NCBI RefSeq assembly: GCF_006716485.1
Contig: NZ_VFPD01000004.1
Location: forward strand, 186,001-250,000
Direction of reading: 5' to 3'
Source: Chryseobacterium aquifrigidense
Lineage (GTDB): Bacteria; Bacteroidota; Bacteroidia; Flavobacteriales; Weeksellaceae
Length of the DNA stretch: 64,000 nt
In this document: positions 26,143 through 34,039 of the stretch, piece by piece
Numbering within the stretch: the first letter of the stretch is position 1
Layout: each line of letters opens with the position of its first letter
Program-made: the position numbers and the translations under genes
The notes under the pieces: model-generated
Told to the model about the DNA's origin: nothing
The model's database searches: none
What the model saw: the letters and a program-made list of their open reading frames with translations, nothing else

Positions 26143-26314
26143 TTTCAATTTTATAGGTTAAATACTGATAATAATCTACTTTTAAACCTTTTATCTCTTT
26201 CAGATCCGGGATTATATACCATAATCTGAACAGTACTGTCTTTCCTTCACAATTTACTAAAATCTTACGGTAATATGTCCGTTGATCTTTTTTAAGAATA
26301 TATATTTTCTTTTT
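26114..26314 (-). pseudogene. Startless reading frame upstream of the TPR gene
   Basis: A 66-codon frame, closed by TAG at 26114-26116, has a protein-like composition (e.g. RKILVNCEGKTVLFRLWYII and VDYYQYLTYKIENGKVSEVL). It begins after an in-frame TAA at 26315-26317 and contains no ATG, GTG or TTG. Its end overlaps the start of the TPR gene by 29 nt, as expected for coupled genes. It may be the 3' remnant of a deleted gene, a gene using ATT or ATA as start, or a frameshift in the A-rich run at 26303-26320. Function unknown. Confidence 0.45.
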
Positions 26315-26343
26315 TTAAGTTTTTTAGTGATGGTAACTTAATT

Positions 26344-27780
26344 TTATTCTACTGTTCTCCCTAAAAGTGTGCCTTGCGTATTGTCATACACGAAAACGTT
26401 CACAATGTCACCTATTTTCTGTCCTTCCAGTTTATCGAAGACACATACAGCATTCTGAGAGTTTCTTCCTTTCCATTGGTTTTTATTCTTCTTGGAAATC
26501 CCTTCAATCAGCACCTCATGCACTCTTCCTACATAAGATTTCATTCTTTGGCTGGAAAGCTCACCTTGAAGCGCAATAACCTCAGCAAGACGTCTCTGTT
26601 TCACATCAGCCGGAATATTATCTTCCATTTTTTTGTGAGCTGGTGTTCCCGGTCTTTCTGAGTACGCAAACATATAACCGTAGTCATACTCTACTTCTCT
26701 CATCAGGCTTAAAGTATCCTGGTGATCTTTTTCTGTTTCATTACAGAATCCAACGATCATATCCTGAGAAAATGCAACTTCAGGAACAATTTCCTTCGCT
26801 TTTCTGATCAGATCAAGATATTCTTCACGGGTATGCTGTCTGTTCATTGCTTCAAGCATATTGTTGCTTCCGCTCTGTACAGGAAGGTGTACGTATTTAC
26901 AGATATTGTCGTGTTTCGCCATCATTCTGAATACATCCAGGCTCATATCCTGCGGATTTGAGGTAGAGAATCTGATTCTAAGCTCCGGAACGGCTTTAGC
27001 CACTAAATCAAGCAATTGAGCAAAATTAACAGCGGTTGCTTTCTGCATTTCAGAAGCTTTGGCAAAATCTTTTTTAGGACCACCTCCATACCAAAGGTAA
27101 GAGTCTACATTTTGGCCTAAAAGGGTAATTTCTTTATATCCGTTATTGGCAAGATCTTTACATTCTTCAATAATAGAGTGTGGATCACGGCTTCTTTCTC
27201 TCCCTCTGGTAAAAGGAACTACACAGAATGTACACATGTTATCACAACCTCTGGTAATGGTGACAAATGCGGTAACACCGTTTCCTCCTAAACGAACAGG
27301 ATTAATATCTGCGTAAGTCTCTTCCTTGGAAAGAATTACATTGATAGCATCTCTTCCGTCATCGGTTTCTTTTAAAAGATTCGGCAGGTCTCTATAGGCA
27401 TCCGGACCTACAACAAGGTCTACTAATTGTTCTTCTTCTAAGAATTTGGTTTTCAATCTCTCCGCCATACATCCCAGTACTCCTACCGTCATATTCGGTC
27501 TTTCTTTTTTCAGATTTTTAAACTGAGAAAGACGCATTCTTACGGTTTGTTCTGCTTTTTCACGGATGGAACATGTATTTAAAAGAATCAGGTCAGCTTC
27601 TTCAACTTTCATGGTTGTATTATAGCCCTGTTCATTGAGAATTGATGCAACAATTTCAGAGTCAGAGAAGTTCATCTGACAGCCATAGCTTTCTAAAAAC
27701 AGTTTTTTAGAGTTCTCCGGTCTTTCTGCAATAGCAAAAGCTTCGCCCTGTTTTGTTTCGTCTATATATTTTTCCTGCAC
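26344..27780 (-). CDS. miaB: tRNA-2-methylthio-N6-dimethylallyladenosine synthase
   Basis: Radical-SAM methylthiotransferase of 478 residues that converts i6A37 of tRNAs to ms2i6A. The auxiliary cluster ligands are Cys34, Cys70 and Cys104; the radical-SAM motif CDNMCTFC gives Cys179, Cys183 and Cys186; the C-terminal TRAM domain (HEVLIEGISKKNKNQWKGRN) binds tRNA. The start is GTG at 27780; the next in-frame ATG would remove Cys34. A -7 box lies about 50 nt upstream. The partner hydroxylase miaE is also in this window (52697-53275). Confidence 0.97.
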   Translation of the reverse strand: MQEKYIDETKQGEAFAIAERPENSKKLFLESYGCQMNFSDSEIVASILNEQGYNTTMKVEEADLILLNTCSIREKAEQTVRMRLSQFKNLKKERPNMTVGVLGCMAERLKTKFLEEEQLVDLVVGPDAYRDLPNLLKETDDGRDAINVILSKEETYADINPVRLGGNGVTAFVTITRGCDNMCTFCVVPFTRGRERSRDPHSIIEECKDLANNGYKEITLLGQNVDSYLWYGGGPKKDFAKASEMQKATAVNFAQLLDLVAKAVPELRIRFSTSNPQDMSLDVFRMMAKHDNICKYVHLPVQSGSNNMLEAMNRQHTREEYLDLIRKAKEIVPEVAFSQDMIVGFCNETEKDHQDTLSLMREVEYDYGYMFAYSERPGTPAHKKMEDNIPADVKQRRLAEVIALQGELSSQRMKSYVGRVHEVLIEGISKKNKNQWKGRNSQNAVCVFDKLEGQKIGDIVNVFVYDNTQGTLLGRTVE

Positions 27781-27829
27781 GATAATCGATTTAAAGTCCG
27801 TAGTTTTAAATTACGAACGAATAAGTTTG

Positions 27830-27837
27830 CAAAGATA
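27830..27837 (-). promoter_or_regulatory. -7 box TATCTTTG for miaB
   Basis: Perfect TAnnTTTG on the minus strand about 50 nt before the GTG start. It may drive the whole miaB-to-lptE block, since no terminator was seen in between. Confidence 0.5.
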
Positions 27838-27863
27838 CAAAATATTGTGACAGAATGTCAGGA

Positions 27864-28589
27864 TTATCTTTCAGTAAATGTTATTGAAAACTGTACCGGA
27901 AATGAAATCCTCTCAACAATAGGAATATCTTTATAAAAAGCTGGTATCCAGATCTTTTTCATCCTTGCAAGAGTTCGCATAAAATCAATATTGAAATTTT
28001 TATTATCAACTTCAGGATAAATTCTGGGATTGGTAATATGCCCGTCTTTACTGATATAAAACTCCAGATTTACTTTCCCGTTAAGCTGATAATCTGAAAA
28101 AATCGTCATAAAATTATCATGAAATAAGGTATGAAAAGCTTTCGATCCTTCAGGGTATTTGGTATGCGCTACAAATTTATTGGCATCATAACCAGGCTGA
28201 TAATTGCTCATTACATCTTTTGGATATAAAATAAACTCAGTAATGGCTCCAATTTTCCAACCTTTTGCTTCAGCCGGCTTCCATTTTTTAAGATTCTTAA
28301 GAACTTCTCTGGAAAGATCATATGCACATTTGTTCCTTGCAATATTAGCAGTATCCTGATCTTTAATAAATTTAACTTCAGATTTTTCGGTGATGATAAT
28401 TCTAGGTTGATAAATTTCTTTATCATCACATTCCTTCAATTTACTATTAATAAGAAACTCATGGACATCTTTGTAAAAATTAACCATTCCGCCTTCATAA
28501 AAGGTTTGTTTCTCCGGATATTCATCAAGTATCTGCGCTTTATACAGAGATACAAAAGCCAGAAAAAACATAATAAAAGTCTTTTTCAT
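27864..28589 (-). CDS. Secreted protein with two TonB_C-like domains
   Basis: Protein of 241 residues with a signal peptide (ending YKAQIL). Two related halves can be seen: residues 30-125 (YEGGMVNFYKDVHEFLINSK, ending WKPAEAKGWKIGAITEFILY) and residues 140-238 (YPEGSKAFHTLFHDNFMTIF, ending WIPAFYKDIPIVERISFPVQ). Each has the layout of the TonB C-terminal domain: an initial GG/EG-x-x-x-F segment, a strand carrying a D/K-G turn and a final W-x-P-A block. There is no membrane anchor or Pro-rich linker, so it is not a classical energy-transducing TonB. It lies 17 nt after a paralog with one such domain. Confidence 0.7.
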   Translation of the reverse strand: MKKTFIMFFLAFVSLYKAQILDEYPEKQTFYEGGMVNFYKDVHEFLINSKLKECDDKEIYQPRIIITEKSEVKFIKDQDTANIARNKCAYDLSREVLKNLKKWKPAEAKGWKIGAITEFILYPKDVMSNYQPGYDANKFVAHTKYPEGSKAFHTLFHDNFMTIFSDYQLNGKVNLEFYISKDGHITNPRIYPEVDNKNFNIDFMRTLARMKKIWIPAFYKDIPIVERISFPVQFSITFTER

Positions 28590-28606
28590 TATTGTGTTTA
28601 AATTAT

Positions 28607-29089
28607 TTAATCAATATCAGCAGACATTGAAGAGAAGTTCATTTTAACTTTAATCTGTGATGCTACTGGCTTTCCACTACAAGATGCCGGAATCCAGCTT
28701 TTCTTTATTCTTCTTACGACGTACTGCATATCATCAAAAAAAACTTCGCTATTGGTCACTTTAGGCATTCCTTTTACATCAACTACTTTTCCTTTTTCAT
28801 CAAGCATCAAGGTAAATGTAAAATCTCCCGTCAAAGCATAGAAATCGGAATTCAGATAGGCATAAATATATTTGTTCAGGATATCTTTGTAGGCTGCTAC
28901 ACCTCCTTCATAAGCTGCAGGTTTAAAATCATTACATTTTACAGCCACCTGCATAAAAGGTTCTTTGATATCTATTTTCAGAACATTTTTATTGCTCTCC
29001 CTGATAAAAGAATCATCACGTTCTTCCTGATCCTGTGCAAAGGAAAAATTCACTGTGCACAAAGCCAAAAATAAAAGTACTGTTCTCAT
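28607..29089 (-). CDS. Secreted protein with one TonB_C-like domain
   Basis: Protein of 160 residues with a signal peptide (ending NFSFAQDQ). Residues 60-155 form one TonB_C-like domain: YEGGVAAYKDILNKYIYAYL, a strand with LDEKGKVVDVKGMPKV, and WIPASCSGKPVASQIKVKMN. Two cysteines (CNDF and ASCSG) may form a disulfide. It is first in a two-gene unit with its paralog and has a -7 box about 21 nt before the start. Function is unknown; such free-standing domains are frequent in Bacteroidota envelopes. Confidence 0.7.
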   Translation of the reverse strand: MRTVLLFLALCTVNFSFAQDQEERDDSFIRESNKNVLKIDIKEPFMQVAVKCNDFKPAAYEGGVAAYKDILNKYIYAYLNSDFYALTGDFTFTLMLDEKGKVVDVKGMPKVTNSEVFFDDMQYVVRRIKKSWIPASCSGKPVASQIKVKMNFSSMSADID

Positions 29090-29109
29090 AATTGTTTACT
29101 AATAATAAG

Positions 29110-29117
29110 CAAAGGTA
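29110..29117 (-). promoter_or_regulatory. -7 box TACCTTTG for the TonB_C-like pair
   Basis: Perfect TAnnTTTG on the minus strand, about 21 nt before the ATG at 29089. Confidence 0.5.
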
Positions 29118-29143
29118 AATATTTAGCACATTTATAAAAAAGA

Positions 29144-29170
29144 AAAACTTCACGCAAAGCATGAAGTTTT
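29144..29170 (-). terminator. Terminator after the PoxB-like gene
   Basis: AAAACTTCA and TGAAGTTTT form a 9-bp stem with a 9-nt loop, with a T-rich end on the minus strand. Confidence 0.65.
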
Positions 29171-29218
29171 ACATATAGATTCTGAATTTCAGATAACTTT
29201 TCAATCATTTATTTCTTC

Positions 29219-30952
29219 TTATAGCAGGCCTTTGATGTGTTTATAATTGGTCTTTACCGTTTCAAAAACCTCATCCATTTTACCTCCAAGCATCAATTGA
29301 GCCATAGATTTGGTCATTCCCATGATCTGATCAAATTCAATCTTCGGAGGAAGAGCCAGTGCATTGGGATTGGTAAAAATATTCAGCAGATAAGGTCCAT
29401 CGTGATCCAGACATTCCCTGATAGCACTTTCCACTTCTTCGGGAAGGTGCACATTTTTCCCGGGATAGCCCATGGCATGTGCTACCAGGGCAAAATCAGG
29501 GTTGAGCATATCTGTTTCATTATCCGGCATTCCGCCAACTTCCATTTCAAGCTTTACCATTCCTAGAGTTCTGTTATTAAAAACAATTAATTTTACTGGA
29601 AGTTTATACTGAAAAATAGTAGCCATATCTCCCAACAACATAGATAATCCTCCGTCTCCGCACATCGCAATAACCTGTTTTTCAGGATGAGCTAAAGCCG
29701 CTCCAATAGCCATTGGCATTGCATTCGCCATAGAACCATGGTTAAATGAACCCAGCATTTTCCTTTCACCCGTTCCCGTAATAAAACGGGCTCCCCAGAC
29801 GCAGCACATTCCTGTGTCTACAGTAAAAATAGCATCATTTTCGGCAAGCTTATCCAAAGTGTGTGCTACATATTCCGGCTGAATAGCGTTCTCTTTTCCA
29901 AAATCCTTTACATACTCCAACTGGCTTTCTTTTACTTTATCGTAAAACGCAAGCTGTTCATTCAGAAAGTGGACATCCGCTTTTTCTTCCAATAAAGGAA
30001 GCAATGCTTTAATGGTTTCTTTGACATCTCCTGCAAGACCCAACTCCAGCTTGGCTCTTCTTCCTAATCTTTCAGGGCTTTCATCAATCTGCACTATCTT
30101 ATTTTTTACTGGCATGAATTTCTGATAAGGAAAATCTGTCCCTAAAAGAATTACGAGATCAGCTTCGTGCATGGCATGATAAGCTGAAGGAAATCCTAAG
30201 AGCCCTGTAAGTCCTATTTCATTTGGATTATTGGGCTGGATAGCCATTTTCCCCCGAAATGAATATCCCACAGGTGCTTTTAACAGCTTAGACAAAGCAA
30301 CTACCTCAGCGCGGGCTTCAGCCGCACCTATACCACAGTACAGGGTTATCTTTTTACTATTGTTTATAAGGGTTGACAAGCTTTTCAACTCGCTATCCGA
30401 AGGTCTTATGACAGGATTGGTTTTAAATATTTGAGTGGAAGTAGAGCCTTCCTCAGCATCTAATTCGGAAACATCTCCGGGAAGACCTATCACCGCTACT
30501 CCTTTTTTGGAGATCGCATGCTGAATAGCAGTTTGTACGGTTCTCTGTACCTGTTCAGGTCTTGTAATCATCTGATTATAGTAGCTGCAGTCATCAAATA
30601 GCTTTATCGTATTGGTTTCCTGAAAATAATCCATTCCCATTTCATCACTTGGGATTGTGGACGCAATGACCAGCATGGGAACATGAGAGCGATGGGCTTC
30701 ATACACTCCATTGATCAGATGAACATGCCCTGGACCACAGCTTCCGGCACATACAGCCAATCCATCAAGCTCTGCCTCTGCAGCAGCAGCATAAGCTCCT
30801 ACTTCTTCATGTCTTACATGAATCCATTGGATACTGCTTTTTTTGACAGCAATATTCAGGTGATTAAGACTGTCGCCGGTTACTGCATAAATTCTTTTCA
30901 CATTGGCATTTTCGAGCATTTCAACAATTTGCTCTGCTATGTTTTTCGCCAT
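29219..30952 (-). CDS. Thiamine-diphosphate enzyme, pyruvate oxidase/dehydrogenase (PoxB-like)
   Basis: ThDP enzyme of 577 residues related to pyruvate:quinone oxidoreductase (E. coli PoxB 572 residues), which decarboxylates pyruvate to acetate. The N-terminus KRIYAVTGDSLNHLN and WIHVRHEEVGAYAAAAEAE carries the catalytic Glu; the ThDP motif starts CGDGGLSMLLGDMATI and ends with FNN about 30 residues on. The frame continues upstream, but the ATG at 30952 aligns with the family start. Whether it uses quinone, oxygen or another acceptor, or acts on another 2-oxo acid, cannot be decided from the sequence. It appears monocistronic. Confidence 0.85.
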   Translation of the reverse strand: MAKNIAEQIVEMLENANVKRIYAVTGDSLNHLNIAVKKSSIQWIHVRHEEVGAYAAAAEAELDGLAVCAGSCGPGHVHLINGVYEAHRSHVPMLVIASTIPSDEMGMDYFQETNTIKLFDDCSYYNQMITRPEQVQRTVQTAIQHAISKKGVAVIGLPGDVSELDAEEGSTSTQIFKTNPVIRPSDSELKSLSTLINNSKKITLYCGIGAAEARAEVVALSKLLKAPVGYSFRGKMAIQPNNPNEIGLTGLLGFPSAYHAMHEADLVILLGTDFPYQKFMPVKNKIVQIDESPERLGRRAKLELGLAGDVKETIKALLPLLEEKADVHFLNEQLAFYDKVKESQLEYVKDFGKENAIQPEYVAHTLDKLAENDAIFTVDTGMCCVWGARFITGTGERKMLGSFNHGSMANAMPMAIGAALAHPEKQVIAMCGDGGLSMLLGDMATIFQYKLPVKLIVFNNRTLGMVKLEMEVGGMPDNETDMLNPDFALVAHAMGYPGKNVHLPEEVESAIRECLDHDGPYLLNIFTNPNALALPPKIEFDQIMGMTKSMAQLMLGGKMDEVFETVKTNYKHIKGLL

Positions 30953-31107
30953 AATTAGTCTGTTTTGGTGGTTGTTTTGTATGAAAAAATGAGAATTGTA
31001 ACGGACGTAAATCCATACTTCTATCAAATTTAGCTAATAAAGTTGAGACTCCATCCCTAACCCGATGTTAAAAACTTGTAATTTATTTTGAATTCTTTTT
31101 CTATTGA

Positions 31108-31139
31108 AACCTCACGGGTTTTGAAAACCCGTGAGGTTT
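31108..31139. repeat. REP-like perfect palindrome
   Basis: AAACCTCACGGGTTTT and its exact complement AAAACCCGTGAGGTTT flank a single central G. The sequence CTCACGGGTTTTGAAAACCC is of a type dispersed in Flavobacteriia genomes. It could also act as a terminator upstream of the PoxB-like gene. Confidence 0.65.
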
Positions 31140-31154
31140 AGCTCACCAGAAAAA

Positions 31155-31181
31155 AAACAGCCACCCAAAAGGCGGCTGTTT
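31155..31181 (-). terminator. Intrinsic terminator after lysA
   Basis: AAACAGCC and GGCTGTTT arms with a short inner loop, followed by a T-rich run on the minus strand, 20 nt after the lysA stop. Confidence 0.7.
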
Positions 31182-31200
31182 ATATCATATTTTTCAGATT

Positions 31201-32403
31201 TTACATTACTATTTCAATCTGATTTCTCAATAAATCTTCGAACTCATCTCTTTTACGGATCAAATGAGCTTTTCCATCTAAGTATAGTACTTCAGCAGGC
31301 TTTAATCTTGAATTGAAGTTTGAACTCATTTCAAAACCATAAGCTCCCGCATTATGGAAGGCAAGGATATCTCCTTCTCTTACTTCATTCAGTTTTCTGT
31401 CCCAGGCAAATGTGTCTGTTTCGCAGATATTTCCTACTACCGTATAAATCCTTTCTGCTCCTTTTGGATTGGAAAGGTTTTCAATCAGATGGTAAGAATC
31501 GTAGAACATAGGACGGATAAGGTGATTAAATCCCGAATTGACTCCAACAAAAACAGTTGCTGTTGTCTGTTTGATCACATTAGCTTTCACCAATAAATAG
31601 CCGCTTTTTCCTACTAAGAATTTTCCAGGCTCAAACCATAGCTCGAATTTTTTTCCTGTAGATTTTGAAAATTCAGAAATTACTTTTTCTACTTTTTTAC
31701 CTAATGTTCTTACATCAGTCTCTTCTTCACTGTCCTGATAAGGGATTTTGAATCCGCTTCCCATATCCAGATATTTCAGGTTCGGGAAATGCTCGGAAAG
31801 TTCCAGCATAATCTCCAAAGCCTGAAGGAATACATCCGGATCTTTTATTTCGCTTCCTGTATGCATGTGAAGCCCTTCCACATTCAGGTTCGTGCTTTTC
31901 ATCACTCTTTCAATGTGACGAACCTGATGGATAGAAATTCCGAATTTACTGTCGATATGCCCTGTTGAAATCTTATAGTTACCACCGGCAAAAATATGTG
32001 GGTTGATTCTTACTAAAATCGGATAAGTATTTCCGTATTTATTTCCGAATTGCTCAAGGATAGAAATGTTATCAATGTTAATATGAACTCCGAAAGTCAT
32101 TGCTTCTTCTATTTCGGCAAGGTCAACACAGTTGGGTGTAAATAATATCTTTTCCTTCGAAAATCCTGCCTTTAAACCTAGCTTAACTTCGTTAATAGAT
32201 ACACAATCCAGAGATGCACCCAGATTCTTGACATACTTAAGAATATTGATATTGGTCAAAGCCTTCGCTGCGTAGAAGAACTTAGTATGTTTTAAAAATG
32301 AAGAAGTCAGTTTTTCGTATTGAACTTTGATGGATTCAGCATCATAAACATACACTGGTGTGCCAAACTCATTGGCAATCTTTAATAATTCTTTTGAATT
32401 CAT
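31201..32403 (-). CDS. lysA: Diaminopimelate decarboxylase
   Basis: PLP enzyme of 400 residues making L-lysine from meso-diaminopimelate, the last step of lysine synthesis. The PLP lysine is Lys47 (FFYAAKALTN); HMHTGSEI, the Gly-rich phosphate loop LDMGSGFKIPY and GNICETDTFAWDR with the catalytic Cys are all present. It is monocistronic with a terminator on its 3' side. Its 170-nt leader carries a Lys-rich small reading frame and a terminator hairpin that ends 17 nt before the ATG, pointing to control by attenuation in response to charged tRNA-Lys (inference). Confidence 0.96.
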   Translation of the reverse strand: MNSKELLKIANEFGTPVYVYDAESIKVQYEKLTSSFLKHTKFFYAAKALTNINILKYVKNLGASLDCVSINEVKLGLKAGFSKEKILFTPNCVDLAEIEEAMTFGVHINIDNISILEQFGNKYGNTYPILVRINPHIFAGGNYKISTGHIDSKFGISIHQVRHIERVMKSTNLNVEGLHMHTGSEIKDPDVFLQALEIMLELSEHFPNLKYLDMGSGFKIPYQDSEEETDVRTLGKKVEKVISEFSKSTGKKFELWFEPGKFLVGKSGYLLVKANVIKQTTATVFVGVNSGFNHLIRPMFYDSYHLIENLSNPKGAERIYTVVGNICETDTFAWDRKLNEVREGDILAFHNAGAYGFEMSSNFNSRLKPAEVLYLDGKAHLIRKRDEFEDLLRNQIEIVM

Positions 32404-32419
32404 AATTTCATTTTAACAT

Positions 32420-32454
32420 AAAAAAAGGCAGATTCTTATAAAAAAGAGCCTGCC
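32420..32454 (-). promoter_or_regulatory. Attenuator (intrinsic terminator) in the lysA leader
   Basis: On the minus strand GGCAG and CTGCC close a stem that continues as a G-U pair, one mismatch and TCTT/AAGA around a 6-nt loop, followed by seven T residues. It sits between the leader peptide and lysA with no room for another promoter before the start, so lysA must be read through it. The 5' arm (32442-32448) can instead pair over 7 bp with 32482-32488, which overlaps the leader stop codon: an antiterminator. Confidence 0.65.
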
Positions 32455-32486
32455 ACATTGATTATTTTTTATGCAAGACAACTCTT

Positions 32487-32558
32487 TTAAATATTCCAAA
32501 CCTTAGAGAACTTTACAGCTCCCTTTTTTCCAGTTTTATTTTGTTTAAAATTTTGCAT
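32487..32558 (-). CDS. Lys-rich leader peptide of the lysA attenuator
   Basis: A 23-codon frame begins MQNFKQNKTGKKG and contains six lysines (positions 5, 8, 11, 12, 16 and 19). Its ATG lies about 20 nt after a perfect -7 box. Its stop codon overlaps the antiterminator strand, so a ribosome that finishes the leader would mask it and let the terminator form. A ribosome stalled at the lysine codons would leave it free. Whether it is translated is not proven. Confidence 0.6.
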   Translation of the reverse strand: MQNFKQNKTGKKGAVKFSKVWNI

Positions 32559-32577
32559 TGCTTCTATTTAATTTTTG

Positions 32578-32585
32578 CAAAAATA
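32578..32585 (-). promoter_or_regulatory. -7 box TATTTTTG for the lysA leader
   Basis: Perfect TAnnTTTG on the minus strand, with a TTG about 18 nt upstream as a possible -33 element. It gives a leader of about 170 nt before lysA. Confidence 0.55.
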
Positions 32586-32664
32586 CTATTTATTTTTCTA
32601 TTTCAAGAAACTTGATTTAATTGTATCCTCTTCAGAATACAATCTGTAAAGTGTAGACACTCTA

Positions 32665-33888
32665 TTACTTCGGTAATGGCAACGTCTCGAAATCCCCGCG
32701 AAGCAAAGCCAGTTGCAATTCGTTATTCAGATCTGTGGAAGACAGCGGAAGATCAATCTTCAGTTTAGCCAGCTTACTGAGTGTCTGAATCTGCGTAAAC
32801 AGTTCATAAAAACCAAAGGAAACCACTTTCCCGTTTTCTATGATTAAAAACAGCTTTTCGCCTAATTTTCTTCCAGGACCCAGCCAAAGCTCATTTCTTT
32901 TTCTGAATTCGACCTTCTGTTTCAGTGCAGAAAAATCTTTAAATTCTTCATGAGAACCTATAAACTGAACCGCTTTTGTACCCTGGGTAAATGATCTGAA
33001 TTTCAGGACCGGCTTCTCAGTTTTATTGAGTTTATTTTTTTCAACCACATATTTATTATTCCTGAAATACAATCCGAAAGGTAAAACTTCCTTCTTTTTT
33101 ATATTCTTGGAATTCAGGATCAGTTTGGCAATAATATCTGTTCCGGTAAGCTCAAAATTAATCTGTTCAACATCTTTCTGGATCTGTTCCCATTTTTTTG
33201 ATTTGGAATTGAAAACCTTTTTGGAAAATTTGTTGATATCCTGAACATAATCGGAAAACATAATACGTCCCGCTTCATCCTGAAAGTACACAAATCCTTT
33301 ATCATTAGGAAGATCCTGGGTTAGCTCTTTGATCTTGTTGATATACGTTTTTGCATTAGACTCGTCATGTTGTTTCTGAATGATCTCATTTTCGGTATCT
33401 TTTGAAATCAGAAGTTTGAAAAGTTCTAATGTAGCTCTTGCATCACCTTCCGCCCTATGGTGGTTAGTCAAAGGAATGCCCAGTGATTTTACCAGTTTTC
33501 CCAACGAATAACTTACTTCATCAGGAATCAATTTTTTAGCTAACGGAATTGTATCTAAAGTATTGGTTTTAAAATCATAACCAAGTCTTTTGAAAGACTG
33601 GCGAAGCATCCTGTAATCAAAATCAATATTATGACCTACCAAGGTTGTGTTTTGAGTAATTTCGATTACTCTCTTGGCAATTTCATGAAATTTCGGAGCT
33701 GTTTTGACCATCTTGGGGGTAATACTGGTCAGCTTTTGTACAAAAGGAGTAATATCACCTTCAGGGTTTACCAGCGATATAAACTGGTCTGTGATTTTCT
33801 GACCGTCATATCTGTAAATGGCGATATCTATAATGCATTCATTTCTATAACCTGCACCATTACTTTCTATATCTATTATTGAATACAT
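32665..33888 (-). CDS. DEDDh exonuclease with C-terminal degenerate GIY-YIG-like domain
   Basis: Protein of 407 residues. Residues 1-165 form a DnaQ-type 3'-5' exonuclease: IIDIES (first D and E), LVGHNIDFDYRMLRQ (second D) and HHRAEGDARATLELF (His and last D). Residues about 195-295 align by eye with the UvrC/GIY-YIG nuclease domain: LPNDKGFVYFQDEAGRIMF in place of LP-x-x-PGVYYF and NFELTGTDIIAKLILNSKNI in place of the YELTGSELIALLLES motif. The GIY tyrosines and the catalytic Arg are not conserved, so this part is probably structural. Similar exonuclease-UvrC-like fusions exist in Bacteroidota. The role, repair or proofreading, is unproven. Confidence 0.85.
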   Translation of the reverse strand: MYSIIDIESNGAGYRNECIIDIAIYRYDGQKITDQFISLVNPEGDITPFVQKLTSITPKMVKTAPKFHEIAKRVIEITQNTTLVGHNIDFDYRMLRQSFKRLGYDFKTNTLDTIPLAKKLIPDEVSYSLGKLVKSLGIPLTNHHRAEGDARATLELFKLLISKDTENEIIQKQHDESNAKTYINKIKELTQDLPNDKGFVYFQDEAGRIMFSDYVQDINKFSKKVFNSKSKKWEQIQKDVEQINFELTGTDIIAKLILNSKNIKKKEVLPFGLYFRNNKYVVEKNKLNKTEKPVLKFRSFTQGTKAVQFIGSHEEFKDFSALKQKVEFRKRNELWLGPGRKLGEKLFLIIENGKVVSFGFYELFTQIQTLSKLAKLKIDLPLSSTDLNNELQLALLRGDFETLPLPK

Positions 33889-34039
33889 GAATGTGTGTTA
33901 ACTGCTGTTTTTCTGTTTTTAATATTTAAAACCTGTCTTTTATTCCCCAATAAAATACGGCTCTATTTTTACCGTTAAGTAAAGATAACCTGCTAAAATA
34001 ACAAAAAATATATCAAAATACAGCAGGTTAGCTTCCAAA

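Noticed and set aside
32404..32664. Lysine riboswitch (L box) in the lysA leader
   Set aside because: The leader is too short and lacks the conserved five-helix L-box core; the Lys-rich frame and alternative pairing explain it better.
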